A stretch of DNA of 64,000 nucleotides, from the NCBI RefSeq assembly GCF_910592395.1, contig NC_088308.1, forward strand, positions 868,001 through 932,000, read 5' to 3'. Below, in pieces: positions 33,181 through 47,500 of the stretch (within the stretch, counting starts at the first letter, position 1; each line of letters starts with the position of its first letter). The position numbers were made by a program, and so were the translations under genes. The stretch comes from Lineus longissimus (taxonomy: Eukaryota; Nemertea; Pilidiophora; Heteronemertea; Lineidae). Below the pieces are notes generated by a model, which saw nothing but the letters and a program-made list of their open reading frames with translations, did not search any database and was not told where the DNA came from.

Positions 33181-33403
33181 CCATCTAGAGTCCAGAACCG
33201 CGTATTACGGAATTTACATTGGTAATTGACGGTGATTCTTGTGGAACTTACCTTCAATATTTCATCAACGATGATTCAATGATTTGAAAGACATGGCAAC
33301 TTAATTGGGATTTCGACTTGACGATTTGCCACGGGATTGGTGCTTTTTTTCCTCGGTCATCGCCTCAAGATTTCTGCTGGATACATAAGGGGAAGGTAAC
33401 ACC

Positions 33404-33429
33404 ATGTCAACGTACCGGCGTATGGACTC
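33404..33429 (+). CDS. Candidate first coding exon of an unidentified gene
   Basis: AACACCATGT (A at -3, a good initiation context) starts MSTYRRMD and the exon ends at the strong donor TC|GTGAGT (phase 2). A CpG-richer, CCAAT-bearing stretch lies upstream with no splice needed between. The frame after the donor closes at once, as expected for an intron. The rest of the gene is not identified. If the model is right, a long first intron fills much of the window's right half. An acceptor at 35047 would add about 18 codons and then a stop, which I do not trust. Confidence 0.35.
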
Positions 33430-34655
33430 GTGAGTAATTCTTTATCATTCTTCTGCTAGTTTGTATGCACTTCGATACTGTCATTGCACATTATTGTAAG
33501 CAAAACTTTTTACATCTTGTAAGATCACATCTCTTTCATCAAACTGAACTAGCACAGACTGTCAGACTCCCAGGGGTTGGGCGTTGAAAATAAGATTTAG
33601 TAGTCGCTAACTTGGCGTTCACGATACCGTGATGTTATATGTACACATGCATTTCCACCAGTGATCTTCAACGCCAGTATCAACGCCAAAACGTGAATGA
33701 GTTGTTTTGAATAACGGGCTGTCCTCTGCAATCATCTCTCAGATATGACTACTATATCTAATAGAATTTAAAAGAGCCTTTTTACCAAGGGGATGACAAT
33801 ATTAGTGGACAGTTGTTTTTGGCTCTGTATGAGTGTTTGAATTGAGAATTGAATGATTGATTGTCATATGTGAAATGGCGCTTGCGACGCATGCAATCTG
33901 TCGAGCTCGCCGGCTGCTGCCGAAGCCATACTGCTGTCTGAGGGTCTTAAAGGTTTGCCTTATAGATTTCATCAACATGTAATGATTCAAGTTGGTAGAA
34001 TTATACCGAAGCAGTTGGTTGATGTGCCAATATTTGCCTCGAGATGACTGAACTACTTTCGATTGAGTTTGAAAGAAATGGTTGCGGTCACCAAGAACGA
34101 TGGCGCGACCATGTTGAATCACCTTGCACTATATTACTGTGGTCATTCAATGACAGCAGGATTTGGGGATTATAAAATTCAGACATCATGAGCAAGATCA
34201 TGTACACGCCTTCCAATGTTTCTCGGAAAACTTCCTGGAGTTCATGGAGTGCCACCCCTGTTGGAAAACTTAGTGCTTCCCTGGTTTGTATCGAATCACT
34301 CTTCGAATCGTACACACGCCTCCCTTAAAGGCAATCACTTCTCTTACACTACATCCCCTGTCTTTCGATAGGCTTTGACGTAGCCCAAAAAGTGACGATG
34401 AAACCAGGCCATATTTTAACCTTTCTTCCAATCAGACCTGTTCAGACCTGAGACAACCCACGGCTGGACGAGAGCAGTCAAGGAATTCCAAGTCGATTTT
34501 TAATTTGATTTCAGAACTGGTTCATTGCCTGACGTGTTAAATGAGGCGCGGAATGTCCGATTAAGTGTATGATGGTCTGTTCGGTGATGCTGATGTTTTA
34601 CCTCCGAGTTTTGTCATACATCAGTTATTGATCGCTTGATTCCGTACTGCAGGGA

Positions 34656-34732
34656 AGCGCGGTGGCTCAGTAGAAGAGCGTCGAACTTGTGATCGAGAGG
34701 TCGTGGGCTCGAGGCTCGACAGCCAGTGCCAT
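34656..34732 (+). repeat. tRNA-derived SINE-like head
   Basis: GCGCGGTGGCTCAGTAGAAG is an A-box-like start, followed by GATCGAGAGGTCGTGGGCTC and a degraded B box. This matches the general head pattern of tRNA-derived SINEs. The tail was not delimited. Confidence 0.5.
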
Positions 34733-36365
34733 TCCCAACCTTTATTTCTAAGAGTGTGCACAATATGAATTCTTCCCCAGTTGGTTCTCCCACTGCCAAA
34801 CACAAAACGTCAACTCTTATTGACTGGTAACAGGTGTTTTATTGACCAGCGCTGTATATCAATAACAATCATTGCTGCGTCTCGCAGATTAACATGCCCT
34901 TTCTTTTATCATTGATACTACAATGTACTTGGCAATAACAGTCAGATATCGACGAAACACGGTTGTGGGTGTATAGTTTTACAGGTTATTGCTTTTGCGC
35001 AGCTCAAGCAAATAATGAACACTGTCTTGTTACACACTATATTTCAGAGAACCACAAGTCGGATGCAAGCAGATTTACTCGCTGTCGAATGACATCGATC
35101 TGTAGACGCACAAACAATGTGTTTACTTGCAAGTGACATGACTGGGTGAATCATATTATATCATCTTTCTGTCGAGAGTAATACGCCACAGCGGGCAGAC
35201 AGGGAGAATCAATCCACAAACACAGAGTTTCGTTCCATTGAACCTCGCCATGAATGAAAACGCTGTCCCAATGCACCGCAGTGTACATATACATACATTG
35301 AGAATCAATCCAACGATCACTGGTCATGTTGCCTGTAATTAGACGTGTTAGAGTGTCGCTTTCGTTCTAATATCTCTATTTGCGGATAACCATCCAACGA
35401 TTTTATATCTATGTGGTGTAGTGGCTTTCTGTGGTTTGATACTATGTAGTGATGAGTATTTTATGGTGGTCCAATCAACACTTTGACACCAGGCGTCCAG
35501 GCGAACGAAGTCCGTATCATTTATATCGTACATGTATAAGAAATATTGCGCTCAGGAGGTAAAACATCCCCAAAACTCCATCGGGGGTGATGTAAAATAA
35601 ACATGCTTTCATTAACGCAGTTGATATTGACTGTTGCAGTGCTGCTAATTTTTGTTTGAAGAAAATAACTCCACGCTGTTCGATCGTTTGATTTCGTGAA
35701 ACAGTTTCCCATTCGTGCTTTGTGAATATACACCTGTTAAATAGTGATGAGCATGTTATTGAACCACCGTGGGATCATCTTGTTCCCATAGATGATCGAC
35801 AATTTTTACTTTTTCTCATCGTTTTCATGAGAAAAGGTATGTTTGAAAATTGTTTATACTGCACAGTTTATCAGGTCGGGAAATTCCCTTCACTGATCTC
35901 GAAATCAACGTCAAATACTTTATAAATCTAGCATTATTTGTTACAGTTGTGAATATTCCCAAACTATAGAGTGACCTCTACAAGATCAAAAGTCTTGTTC
36001 TATCTTAGTTTAGGGCGTTCTCCCTTCAAACTAAGCGGAAAACTATAATACGAATCAACGATTCTAACATAGTCTAAGACTCCAACGCTCGGTGACAACT
36101 ACACCTGTTTCCTTTGACCATGAAAGAGAAATCACCATCAGACGTATTTCGGAATTGGATATCGTGTGAGGATCGAAGATGTATGCATTACCGCCAGGAG
36201 GTAAAGGTAGTGGAAAGACAGAGAAAAGGCAATTGCTGCAGTTAACAAAACATCTGATATTTTGGAAAGGGAAGATCAAATAAAAACAAACAAACAAACA
36301 AACATGTATAAAAAAGCTTTATTCCTTTATGTTATTAACTTGAAGAAAGTCCAGCAGAAGCGCTA

Positions 36366-36432
36366 ACCTAAAACCTTGGTGATTCAACGGTTAGAATGGT
36401 CAACGTCTCGTCCGAATCGGATGTCGAACCGA
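36366..36432 (+). repeat. Diverged tRNA-derived SINE-like head
   Basis: ACCTTGGTGATTCAACGGTTAG resembles the clearer copy 240 bp downstream; the B box is degraded. Confidence 0.35.
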
Positions 36433-36606
36433 CTGCCGTGTGCACTATTGTGATACCAGTGCCCAGTCTCCAAAGTAGCGATTCAAGCATATTATCTCTG
36501 CCAGTATCTGAACCTTGTGGGAAATAAGAATTCACTCTATTGCACACATGGTTCAGATCGCCAAACCTTGGCTATCAGACGCGAAGAAAATAGCCACCCT
36601 AACATG

Positions 36607-36690
36607 AAAGCCTTGGTGGCTGAACGGTTAGAATGCTCGACTTTCGTTCTGGTGGTCACGGGTTCGACTCCCCGTGAATCCACTACATTT
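36607..36690 (+). repeat. tRNA-derived SINE-like head
   Basis: GCCTTGGTGGCTGAACGGTT forms an A-box region and GGTTCGACTCC a canonical B box, with a near-complete T stem (CACGGG/CCCGTG). The anticodon arm is poor, so it is not a working tRNA. Confidence 0.55.
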
Positions 36691-37307
36691 CTTCATTTTC
36701 TTTGTATCTATTCATTCATGTACATATAGTATTTTTATTTTAAAATTGTGATAATTATTGTCATTATAAGGTAAATACGTCCAAATGTTTAATTCCAGCC
36801 CTCATGATATTTCTCTTCAAGTAAATTCCCCCAATGATATATGAGCATCACTGTGCTGGAAGCAATCCATTTATGACACTGTCATGTATGCTTCCGTGAG
36901 ATGTCATGTCCCCCTTTACAGCTGATGTTATGATCGTAGAGTAAACAATGACGAGCATGACATGTTGGGTCTACATCAAGCATCATGTCGCTAGGTTAGC
37001 CGTCATAGGGTGATATTTTGTAGATAACATGAACATCCTATGTCTTAGAGCGTGTGCAGTAATTTGCAGTCTGGGGCTGGGTGACATTAACTGCTTCATA
37101 TGGTAGCAGATGAAAGGTACTCTCAGCTGACAGTTTTACTTCTTTTAAATCTATGATACAACGAATCTAGAATAATCTACTCTTCAATACGTCAGACGCT
37201 TATGTAACAATCAACCAAGTAAATATTGGCGGCCAATCACTTCAGTCCTTTCAGTACATTTCATTTGACGAATCCTAGGTAGATAATCCAGAGAGTTATG
37301 AAGTTTT

Positions 37308-37394
37308 GTGTGTATGTGCATGTACATTCTTTGTTAAGATCTGAACTAAGAATCTGACAAGGATCATATAACGAATGTACATGCGCATGTACAC
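37308..37394. repeat. Inverted repeat with GCATGTACATTC arms
   Basis: GTGTATGTGCATGTACATTC near 37310 is inverted near 37373 (GAATGTACATGCGCATGTAC). Two or three mismatches. Confidence 0.6.
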
Positions 37395-39988
37395 GAAACT
37401 GGATGAGACTTAACTAATACATGTAGTCTTAAGAACGTTATTTGGCTCTTCGACCTGGCATGAAAATCATGCTACCTTGGTCCTTAGTTTGGGAAGCATT
37501 CTTCAGACATGCTATGTTTTGCTTTCTGTTAAATGCCCGATGCTGTCAATTATCGAACTCGCCCAAAACATCATACCACCTTAACACCCACGAGCTAGAC
37601 CGAAGGATGCCTCTGCTAAAGAAATAATAACCCAAATCCAAATTAGCCGTGCGCACCGTGGTTGTTGGCATCCAACAAGCAGCGCACATGCAATCATAGC
37701 TGGCGAGCTGTGTGAGATTCACTCGGTAAAGAGACATCGTCAGGTAAACTAAGAGTACCACTCAGTTTTTCATCTCTATGTCTAGCTGCCATTTATTTCG
37801 ACAAAGTCCCAGTCATATCAACATCGTCTATGTCTTTACTGTTATGATACGTACATTGTACATATCCTCTTTCCGATTTCGATTGAATGATATACTGAAG
37901 AATGGTTTGCAGTGACATGTTCTTCAATCAGCATTAACCTTCGTCGTAACCTTGATGTACGATATGACTTTATTTCGTGACTATAGCATCACTTCAAGGT
38001 CGTATCACGATCAGTGCCATTAATACTGCTTTATATCGATATTAACTCGTATAACAAATGGTGCAACATCTTCCCATGCGCTAACCCTAATCTAAAGCTG
38101 AGACTGGCTGAGTCTTTCCACCTCAACGACAGAAGTGCTTTCAAACAAAATGCATCGATAACTCCAACTATCATTTTCCACTCAATTCAAGCAAAGAACG
38201 CTTCCAAAGAACCTCGCATCTTTACATCATGTCGCCACAGCGAACAGAGGTCCTTCGTCTTGTCATGTTTTAACTGAACACGCAAAGAAATCATCTATTG
38301 ACATTTTTCAAATGACGGATGTAACGTCTTTTATTGCGAGTTTTGTGTACTCTCTTCGTTGTAAATGTTGCCATTGGGAGCGACTCCGCTTCAGACGATT
38401 AAGCTTGCGTTCTGTGCAGTATTTGCCAATCATTTTACATGTTTAACTACTCGATTTGTATTCATTCTGTTAATGCGGGCGAAGAGATTCCCAGTGTGGA
38501 TATCCGCACTCATTACTAAGGCAGCTCGATATGCAATGCCGAAAATGACAACCTTTGTTCGATTTCTTGTAGAATTGTCTTCAATCATCTTTTAGATGCA
38601 AATCACTATCACTATAGCTTATACTTTTTGGTGCATTTGACTTCAATCAGTTCGACTGACAGCTTCGTTTACATAAGGAATTGAACGCTCAGAGCTATTT
38701 TCTTGAATTAATGCAAACTCCACTGGATACAGAAAAAAAGACACAACTATGTTTTTATCTGATAATGATGAAATAAAATCCATCGACCCACAAGGCTAAA
38801 CTGGTTTCTGTCTTGAAAAACACTGACCAACTCACATGCATAAAATAAAAATGGTTTTAACTACCTGGAATGCAGCTCCTTGTCAATGAATTCATTATTA
38901 TTCATGAAATGTGGTTTCCTGAGATAAAACTGTGATGAGCTGGGAGCCTCTGGATGAACATGCAGTGTTGTCTAATGCAAGCGCAAAGAGGACAAACCGA
39001 GCAACTAATATTTACTGTGTTCTGCAGTAATTGATTTTTCGAGGGGAATCGTGACGTGTTTTTAATACACAAATATGGTATGAGCGATTTACACCGGATT
39101 CGAAGCGACTAATTGCTTCTCATATATCATTGGTTGAACACCATCTTAAACTTTCATCTCAGTCTGTTTGTTTTGACTACTTTACCAAATGCCTTTCTCA
39201 GGAAAGCAACTTTGCAGTCATCCTATTAAATATCCTGAGTATCGATGCTCCGATGTTGTACACAAACCTCGCCTCCCTTATAGCCGAGATTGCATTAAAT
39301 CGACCACTTATGATACATTATTCGTTTGTTGAAGCCGTCATATCGACCCAAAGGTTAAGTCGCGTTCAAATTTTTATTGATTTGTGTTCTATATGCTTAT
39401 CATTCACAGGTTAAGTGATTACCCAAGTGATAATTTCTGTTGTGTCTGAGAGGTTCTGACGCTTAATGTCTGCATCAAACATGGCATCAAAAACGTGCAA
39501 TCAAACCATCTTTCGGAGTCTTTTCAACAAGTAAATCGAAAGTGTGGCTGCCAGTGTATGATATGGCCCACCTGTAGTCAGTGAATTTGATTCGGATCAC
39601 TTCACAAATGATATAATAAATCTAATACCCCGGCTTTTATCCGCTATTCTGATTTGTTATCGACCTCATTGATTACCCGAGATACTACTTGTCTCCAAGA
39701 TGGAGAGCGGAACTGCGTCAATTCCGGGATTGAGAACGCGAAACGGTCCTCTACCGATCACGTAACATCAAAAACCCGGTCTAGCTCCCGCCATTTGTGT
39801 GATATTGACCCGATTGATTTTCCAATAATCCACCACCTAAACCATGAAATGTGTGTTTCAATCATGGATGGCATCGATTTCTGGCATGATAGGTCACACC
39901 TGTTTGGTATGGAGGTGCGGCACGTTTTAACATTGCGTCCTTGAACACATTTTAAAGCAAATGTTTTAGGTATGGTGAAACTTCATTA

Positions 39989-40455
39989 CCTATCGCCTTG
40001 GCGAACGTGACCTATCGCCTTGGCGAACGTGACCTATCGCCTTGGCCAACGTGACCTATCGCCTTGGCCAACGTGACCTATCGCCTTGGCCAACGTGACC
40101 TTTCGCCTTGGCCAACTTGGCCTATCGCCTTGGCCAACGTGACATATCGCCTTGGCCAACGTGACCTATCGCCTTGGCCAACGTGACCTATCGCCTTGGC
40201 CAACGTGACCTATCGCCTTGGCCAACGTGACCTATCGCCTTGGCCAACGTGACCTATCGCCTTGGCCAACGTGACCTATCGCCTTGGCCAACGTGACCTA
40301 TCGCCTTGGCCAACGTGACCTATCGCCTTGGCCAACGTAACCTATCGCCTTGGCCAACGTAACCTATCGCCTTGGCCAACGTAACCTATCGCCTTGGCCA
40401 ACGTGACATATCGCCTTGGCCAACGTGACCTATCGCCTTGGCCAACTTGGCTATC
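39989..40455. repeat. 22-bp minisatellite, about 21 copies
   Basis: Unit CCTATCGCCTTGGCCAACGT then GA. Variants come in blocks: the first two copies read GGCGAACG, three neighbours read CGTAACC, and CATATCG and ACTTGG variants appear near both ends. Each unit contains the palindrome TTGGCCAA. Frame stops make coding unlikely. Confidence 0.95.
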
Positions 40456-40459
40456 CAGG

Positions 40460-43400
40460 TTAGTCACCTCGTCAAATTGATTGATCAACATTCCAGCAGG
40501 TTGCATTATCATTCAGGACAAGTGGTCATTGTGCACAAAGGTGAAAAGCATGGACAGCTGGTCACTGCCATTGAGACAATATGTCAGAGGTGAAGTCGTA
40601 GTCAAGTTTCGTAGGCGTTCGCAATGAAACGATTACGATTACAACGTTAGACCACAAGGTGTATACCAATTGTCAAAGTTTATACATTCACTATAAAAAT
40701 TGTGCATTGGGTTGGTAGAGCTGATGAGTGATGATTATTCTTTTTTCATCTTCTGTGGTTATTGACACAGCTGAATTCAATTCAGTGTAAAAAATGTGTC
40801 ATGTGCTTGTATGATAAACATTCATATAAACGATCCACTCCAGTCCACTCCCAGATAGCTTTCTGTTACTGCAAATGCTTACCAAGCAAAGAAATGTTCA
40901 ATCATAGTAGTTTGCCATGATACCATTGAGCCCTCGGGATTGACAAAACTCTGACAGATACCCTAAGAAATGTTCAATCAGTACCATAAAGTGTTCGCGG
41001 AAACCACCTGGCCCCAGGAGACTTCAATGCTTGTTCCCTAACCTAGTCAAAGATTGATCAACAAATGACAATTGCTTTGCCCTCTCTTTATTAGCCTTGG
41101 ATCTGTATCATACTGTCCGGATCCATCCTGGCCGCCGGCAGGAAATTATTCCCGGCGCCCAGCCGATAGTGTCAAGAAGAAGAGCCGCGCAGTATTGTCG
41201 AACAATACACTGGTAAGCGCTGCAGCTGGCCTTACAGAGTAACACGATACAAACGAACACTCAGACCCTTGTCCATTTAATTGAAAAACAAACATTTTCA
41301 TTTTGCTGCAAGAGACGTTCATCAGTTCTAGGCCTAGTTGCATTCCCAGTTACCCGCACTCCTAGTAAGACGACTGGCAATTTATAAGGGCCGTTGTGGC
41401 TGTGATAAGGAGCAGTTAGGATTAATGACAGACAAGACTGAAGGTCTTAACAGGTAAGATATTATCCGTCATTTGAAAGCCTGCGTATCGCGACAAATGT
41501 TCAAGTTACAATTCGGCTCTTGCACGATTTTGGCACTGCAGGCGAAACGTAAGTGTGTTACCGACACTTTACAGTCAAAACCCATACCTGTGGTATACAT
41601 GTACATCTTGTAACAGATACAGCTATATCAACTGAAATCACAGACCTTTGGAGAGTTTCAGCAATCGTGAACTAGCTCATTCTGGCAACAACTCCCATCC
41701 CTGCCTGACCGGTATGGAGAACGGTTACATGTACTGTATCAGCCCATGAAAGAGACAAAACCAAGTGGGGTAACACAAGCGTTATTGCTTCTACGAAGCC
41801 CAGGTATCGGAATACTGATTCACTGGTAAGGACTAGAGGTCACACAAGGGCGTTGAAATTACGTCTGATAACAAAAGTATCACGCGAGCCTGTTATTCTA
41901 GAAAATATGTGCAGGAATCGAAACCAGATATGTGAGGATATTTCATTCATTTCATGTTATTTTAGAGATAGTCCACTGTGGCCACCATTTCACTATAATT
42001 TACAGTTATAAGAAGTTATGAGAAATATTCGGTGTGCTTGAGCATGTAGAGTGATGCACGACATTCTGTTATATCCGCTGTGTCTCAGTGCGCGAAGTGC
42101 AATGCGATACTACGGTTGTACATCACAGCTTAACCAAAAAGAAAAACATTCTAGAGTAACATTACATTTTTGATTAGAATATCCTATAGAATATAATACA
42201 TGTACCTCGAAAGAGGACGAACAGCTCGCTTCCATTATTTTCCCATTAATTCCATATCCACTAATTACAGAAGCGTTCTTGATGTGTAATCTTGTTAAAA
42301 TTAAGAATTCAAGGTGGTCTAATTGGTTAGCTATGTAAACATTTAATCTTCATTTGTGGGAATTTGATCAAGTTTGCTACATATATCAGGACACAAGAGC
42401 TTTTGCTGACATTTCGTGTAGAAATATGTTTTAGCCATTCAGGAAAAAACGCGATCATTGTTAGTGTTACTTTGTCACGCTTTATCACATAAAAATATGA
42501 TTGTTCATTAAAACTCACACAAAAACGTGATTGCGGAATCGGCTACCAAACGAATAGTTCGAGAATAAGGTTTTACAAATTGTCCTGATTTGTCAATTCA
42601 TAAACGGTCTAAATTATTTCCTGCAATCTGTCCGTATCCGTTCGTCGTTGAACTCTCCGCTGAATACATCCTGAAAGTGACAGGAGTGTTCAGTACATAA
42701 ATTCGACAGTAACGTCTCAAGCCACGCATAAATAAAACACTTGAAGCAAAATATTCATAAACTTATTCTCAGTAGTCCATTCTACAATTGCCTCGCCTCA
42801 AACAACCACAAATCCTTGCATGCCAAATAGAGATCCACTCCGTCCATTCTAATGCAAATACGTGGCTAAGGAAATCGAATCGACCATATGCCGAAAGCAG
42901 TGTTTCTTTATTGTTATTCCGACATGGTCTTGACAATTTGGCCAACAGAGAGTGGAACTGGCTAATTTACCCTAGCTTCAATTAGATACGATATTGTCAA
43001 GATATTTCCCTTTTCCGATACACGCCCTGAAGTTAGAATCGGGTGATACTCGTTTCCGAAAGTGCTGGATTTGCCAGACCTTTCCGAAGCTTCTCTTCAG
43101 CACCATACAAGGTTATTTGCCCATCAAATCCGAAAGAATTAAAAAAATATTTTTATTAAGACACTGGCGACAAAAGATACAATCAACCATGAGCTTTTGC
43201 TCCTTCTGAACTCAACTCGCATTTTAATAAACATCTTATAACCGTTGAAAACGGCGAAGGCGGTCGCAATGCAACTAGGGAAATATTACAGGAATAATGA
43301 TCGCTGTAATATCCACAAATTTGATGATTACTATCTTTCCATCTCTCATCAACTGCTCTAGCACTCCAAAGCTCGGAAATCAATGGCTTTTACCTTCGAT

Positions 43401-44040
43401 TTCCCGCCTACTTACCGCTGCCAATAACTAGAGGAAGTGGTTGACTTGCCTTCAGCGTGACACTTCATCTCCCGCTGACGACTGCAATCACCTCCCGCGA
43501 CAGTACCATTCTGCCAGAGCCCCACTCGATGTCACTCGCCATTATGTCTTCACTCGAAAGACGAAAGTATAGAGCGATATAACACAATGGCAAATACATT
43601 CAACGTCAATATTTCGGGGAAATACTTATTTGCTTCTTGAGGATGGCAATTCGTAGAGTAGATATTGGCGTGTTGACAAAAACATCGACTGAAGGCTATA
43701 GCAAGGCAGAATAACTTTAAGGTCATTCTATAGTTACCCCCAGCTGTTTTATCATTCTGCTGGAGAGCTTCACTCGATGCTTCTGTCATTTATGTCAAAC
43801 GATGAAACTAAAAAGTGGTTTCAGCAACGAGGAAAATAACGAGCAGAATAGTACAAGAGAAGAGCTCGGCCTCTTTGTTGGCCTATTTGAAAACATTGAG
43901 TAGAGCTGCTTGATTATAGAGTACTCTTTATAGTTTCGCCGATTTAAAGACGGTTTCTGTATAATCAAAAAACACACGTTAGGCATATGATCGTTTGATG
44001 CCGTTCAACGTGATCAGTGATTATACAGAGGGTGCAGTGT
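40460..44040. other. Non-coding, nothing assigned
   Basis: No supported exon, RNA gene or long repeat. Confidence 0.45.
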
Positions 44041-44041
44041 T

Positions 44042-44475
44042 TGGAATCACTAGCTTCGAGAGCTCAGCACAGAGAAAACAACGTTTTGGTTATGTACATA
44101 CATATCTGCTTTATTCTGTCAACAACACAGCCCGATTGGGGGTACACAATGATAATTACATACAAGCATATGGCGGACAAAGAAAATGAAACCAGAGGGC
44201 GCGTTCCAAGTATGCCAGCAACACGAATTCGTCCATTCTCATCCTGTGACAACAAGATACGAACGATACTGGGGCAGAAACCAACTGGTTTACTTATCCG
44301 GCCGCAAGAACCCAGGTTCAAATCCTGCTCACAGCCCAAATCTGGAATCCCCAGCTTCGTGAAGGCAGAGCATACACAAAACACACCTGAACGTTGGCTC
44401 TACATACACGTCTGGTTCATTCAGACAACGACACTGCCCAATTGGACACACGCAATAGTAATAACACACACGCCT
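44042..44475 (+). repeat. SINE-like unit with duplicated flanking segment
   Basis: A segment at 44042-44165 recurs, diverged, at 44343-44475 (TGGAATCMCYAGCTTCG, then ACGTT.TGG, then CCC.ATTGG and ACAC.AT). Between them is a tRNA-like block (about 44268-44340) with CCAACTGGTT and a B box GGTTCAAATCC. This fits a dimeric or tandem SINE whose shared tail is seen twice. Confidence 0.45.
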
Positions 44476-44559
44476 GTCGGGGCGGGACTCGACTCAATTG
44501 AAATACGGCACACAATTGAAGCCTACACAATGCGTGAATACAATAGAACGCTGCGGGCG

Positions 44560-47500
44560 TAGCGTCATGTGCCGCTTCGTTCTTTGTGTTGATGAGTTAT
44601 AAACAATGACGCGATCTTCGATTGGTCAAACCGTGAACACTGTAGATTTTTGTGTGGCGATGTTAAAAGAGCACACAAGCTTCTGAAGCGTTTTATTTCC
44701 TAATCTTGGTATGACTATGAAATGAATTTCTGGCGAAAACGAGTAGGTTTATTGACGGAAAGAGCCTTCTCCCCTGGGTGTTGAAACCCCCAAGTGCCAC
44801 GCATAATTTACGAAGTGAAGTGTCAAAGTCATTTGCATCGACTCAAAGCTTTGAAGCCACATTACATTCATTAGAATGCAAATCAAACTAAACGACAAAT
44901 TATGGCATATTTGTGAAAGCACGCTCTTCATTCCCCACTAGGTTAATGTCTTAGCAGCACGGTTCTTTTGAATTGAGCATCCGGCACACAGGTATGCCAG
45001 GATGGTCTTCGAGCTGTGTCAGCATGAACAAGAAGCAGAGAGGATTGGTAATATAATAGGGAAGACAGAGATGATGACACTCGCGTAATAAGATAGTCAA
45101 GTCAAAGTAAAAGTTTCCCAAATGTCATCACAATTCAGTTAATTGGATCCATTTTATCTCAGATGACATTATGAGTCGTTTTTGCAGAAGCACAAATTTT
45201 CGATTTCCGTCGCTCTATGCAAAGGAACTTGAAGTGAACGGCCAGTCAATACCCATTGAACTCATGGATTAAGTCATTTTACGGCAACCTCAGCTCTATA
45301 ATGTGCTATTGTGGAGTGCTTTCAGCGATGAAACAGCATTGGATTTAGAGATTTAGAAGTCACATCCCCATTATCATCATACTAGTGAAATGATGATACA
45401 TTCTGTACCCATGGGATCAATCATGTTTTTACCCTCGGACTTGCTGTTTATGAGAAAAACGAGATGATGACAGACCGAGTGTTGATCTTTCTGTCTACAT
45501 GTGCAGAACCTTGACAGCCACTCTGAATGGCCAGGACCATGATTATCCTATTTAATAATCATCATTCAATAGGCTAAAACGATAATTCGGACAACCTCAT
45601 TCGTGTCCATGCTCTCCCTTCGGAACGTCGGGTACTCATTAACTGATGTTGTTTTTCCGAATGTTTCAAGTTAAATTTATATATAAAGTGAGCGGTTTCT
45701 TCATCAAGTAGTGTCAAAGCCTTCTATTACTTTAATAGTAATTGGATTTGTACTTCATTACACCTCAAGGTTGACGATCAAATGATTCGGACATTTCGCC
45801 AAGAGCTCTTCCAAGACAACCACCCAGTGGTGATGACTTCTGATAGAGTGAGGGGAGTTGGACGATACTGTTGTTGCTAAATTGGAACGCTTTTTACTAT
45901 CAATTTGCTAGATCAGTTTCAATAATGATGTACGGATGATGTTAGTAAATTTATGGCTACTGCTACACGTAGCGGCACTAAAATTTCCTTCATCTTCTTT
46001 GCGCTCTTTGATACAAAATTTTATAACTTTTGCTCTTTTGAAAGCAACTTAACATGAAATTGTCGAAAGCACCATCTGAGCCATTGGCAGTTAAGAGTTG
46101 CACAAAATGCCATTTTATTCTAAATTCACAGATGGGCAAAGAATTAGATTTGTCTCGAAGCTTTTAAGTTCGTGTTTGCTGTTATATGAGGAAAGTGGAT
46201 GCATAATTGTGCTGTGCATCATCCTTTATCATGCTATATTGGCGATTTTCGGTGTAAATACATCATATCCTTCCCACCAGGTCCCTAAAAAATTGAAACA
46301 TGGCCATTACCCGAATCATTGGCTATTGCCGATATCCCGCTGACCCCGGCCATAAGCCTAGAGTCACATGAATCATGCTTGTCAACTCTATTTACAATCA
46401 GATCACGCGAGAAAGCTTTAGCGCCATCTTGACATTTTCATAATATTTGGCAAAACCCTTAAGATTTATGATATTTTGCGATATCATTATATCTCAATAT
46501 GTTTTACTGAACTAGTGGACGGCAATGGACACGTTGCAAGTACCATCAAGATCGCTTGTGATATTTCCGGGATGGGTATCCTACAGATGAAAATTCAACA
46601 CGTTCAAGGTCAAAGCTTTACTTTGTCTGATTAATGGTATTACTATTGATATTGGTATTGCCGAAGTGAAGGCCGCTCGTGGTGCGTTATCACTCACATA
46701 TGCGGATATAGTCTGCAGTGTCATTACTGTTGTGACTGTCCATTCAAGGCCTCTTGCTACAGTAATAATTGGGGTGAAAGACGGGTTGGACCTCTGAGGA
46801 TATTGTCCGAAATTAGGAGAAATCACCAGTTATCGCTGTATGGTAATCTAAGGCATGGCCTTTTGCCGCAGGAATACCTGTACCTGTCGTGAAAGAGAAA
46901 CCTTGTCATCACTGTTACGAATTATGATAGCGTTATTCCAAAAAAAACTCATAAATAATTATTCCTTTTAATAAGATGATCAATACAATTAAGACGATAC
47001 ACAAGCTTCGTAATTATTGAACTGTTAAGAATTAGAATAGCATCATTCACTTTAAGTCAATTCAAGGCGTTTTCATCTTAAATAATCATTCCCTTAAATT
47101 GCCCATCAAAGTCTTCATTAAGCGTCTTACTGATGAAACATTGTGATTATGCATCGCGTTCTTGGCGGGGGTCTGTTTGGTTAGAGAGATAGTCATGAAC
47201 GTACCTTAATCGATTTTACGACAGTACTAAGTAACTTTACTCTTCGCAGTTTTGACGAGGACAATAAATTAGGTCACATATTGGTGTTAATGTGGAAGAG
47301 CGCTTTTCCGATAGGAGATAACGTTGGGGCGATCTTGATAGAAGATGTTAGAACCCGTTCGTTAGGAAATGACTTTTGAAATGAAACACCTTGAGGACCT
47401 CTTTGTACTCGTCGAACACTTTGACATTTCGACACCCACGAATTGGGAAAAGGTACCTCACTGATGACATAAAGAGTATGAAGCCATGAAAAGCGTTCCG

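Larger units (their letters stand above)
33430..39980. other. Non-coding: long intron or intergenic DNA with SINE-like pieces
   Basis: No recognisable protein on either strand. Contains the SINE-like heads listed separately, a short AAAC repeat (about 36285-36304) and an inverted repeat at 37308-37394. Confidence 0.5.

Noticed and set aside
39989-40455. CRISPR-like look of a regular 22-bp repeat
   Set aside because: Head-to-tail repeats without spacers in eukaryotic DNA: a minisatellite.
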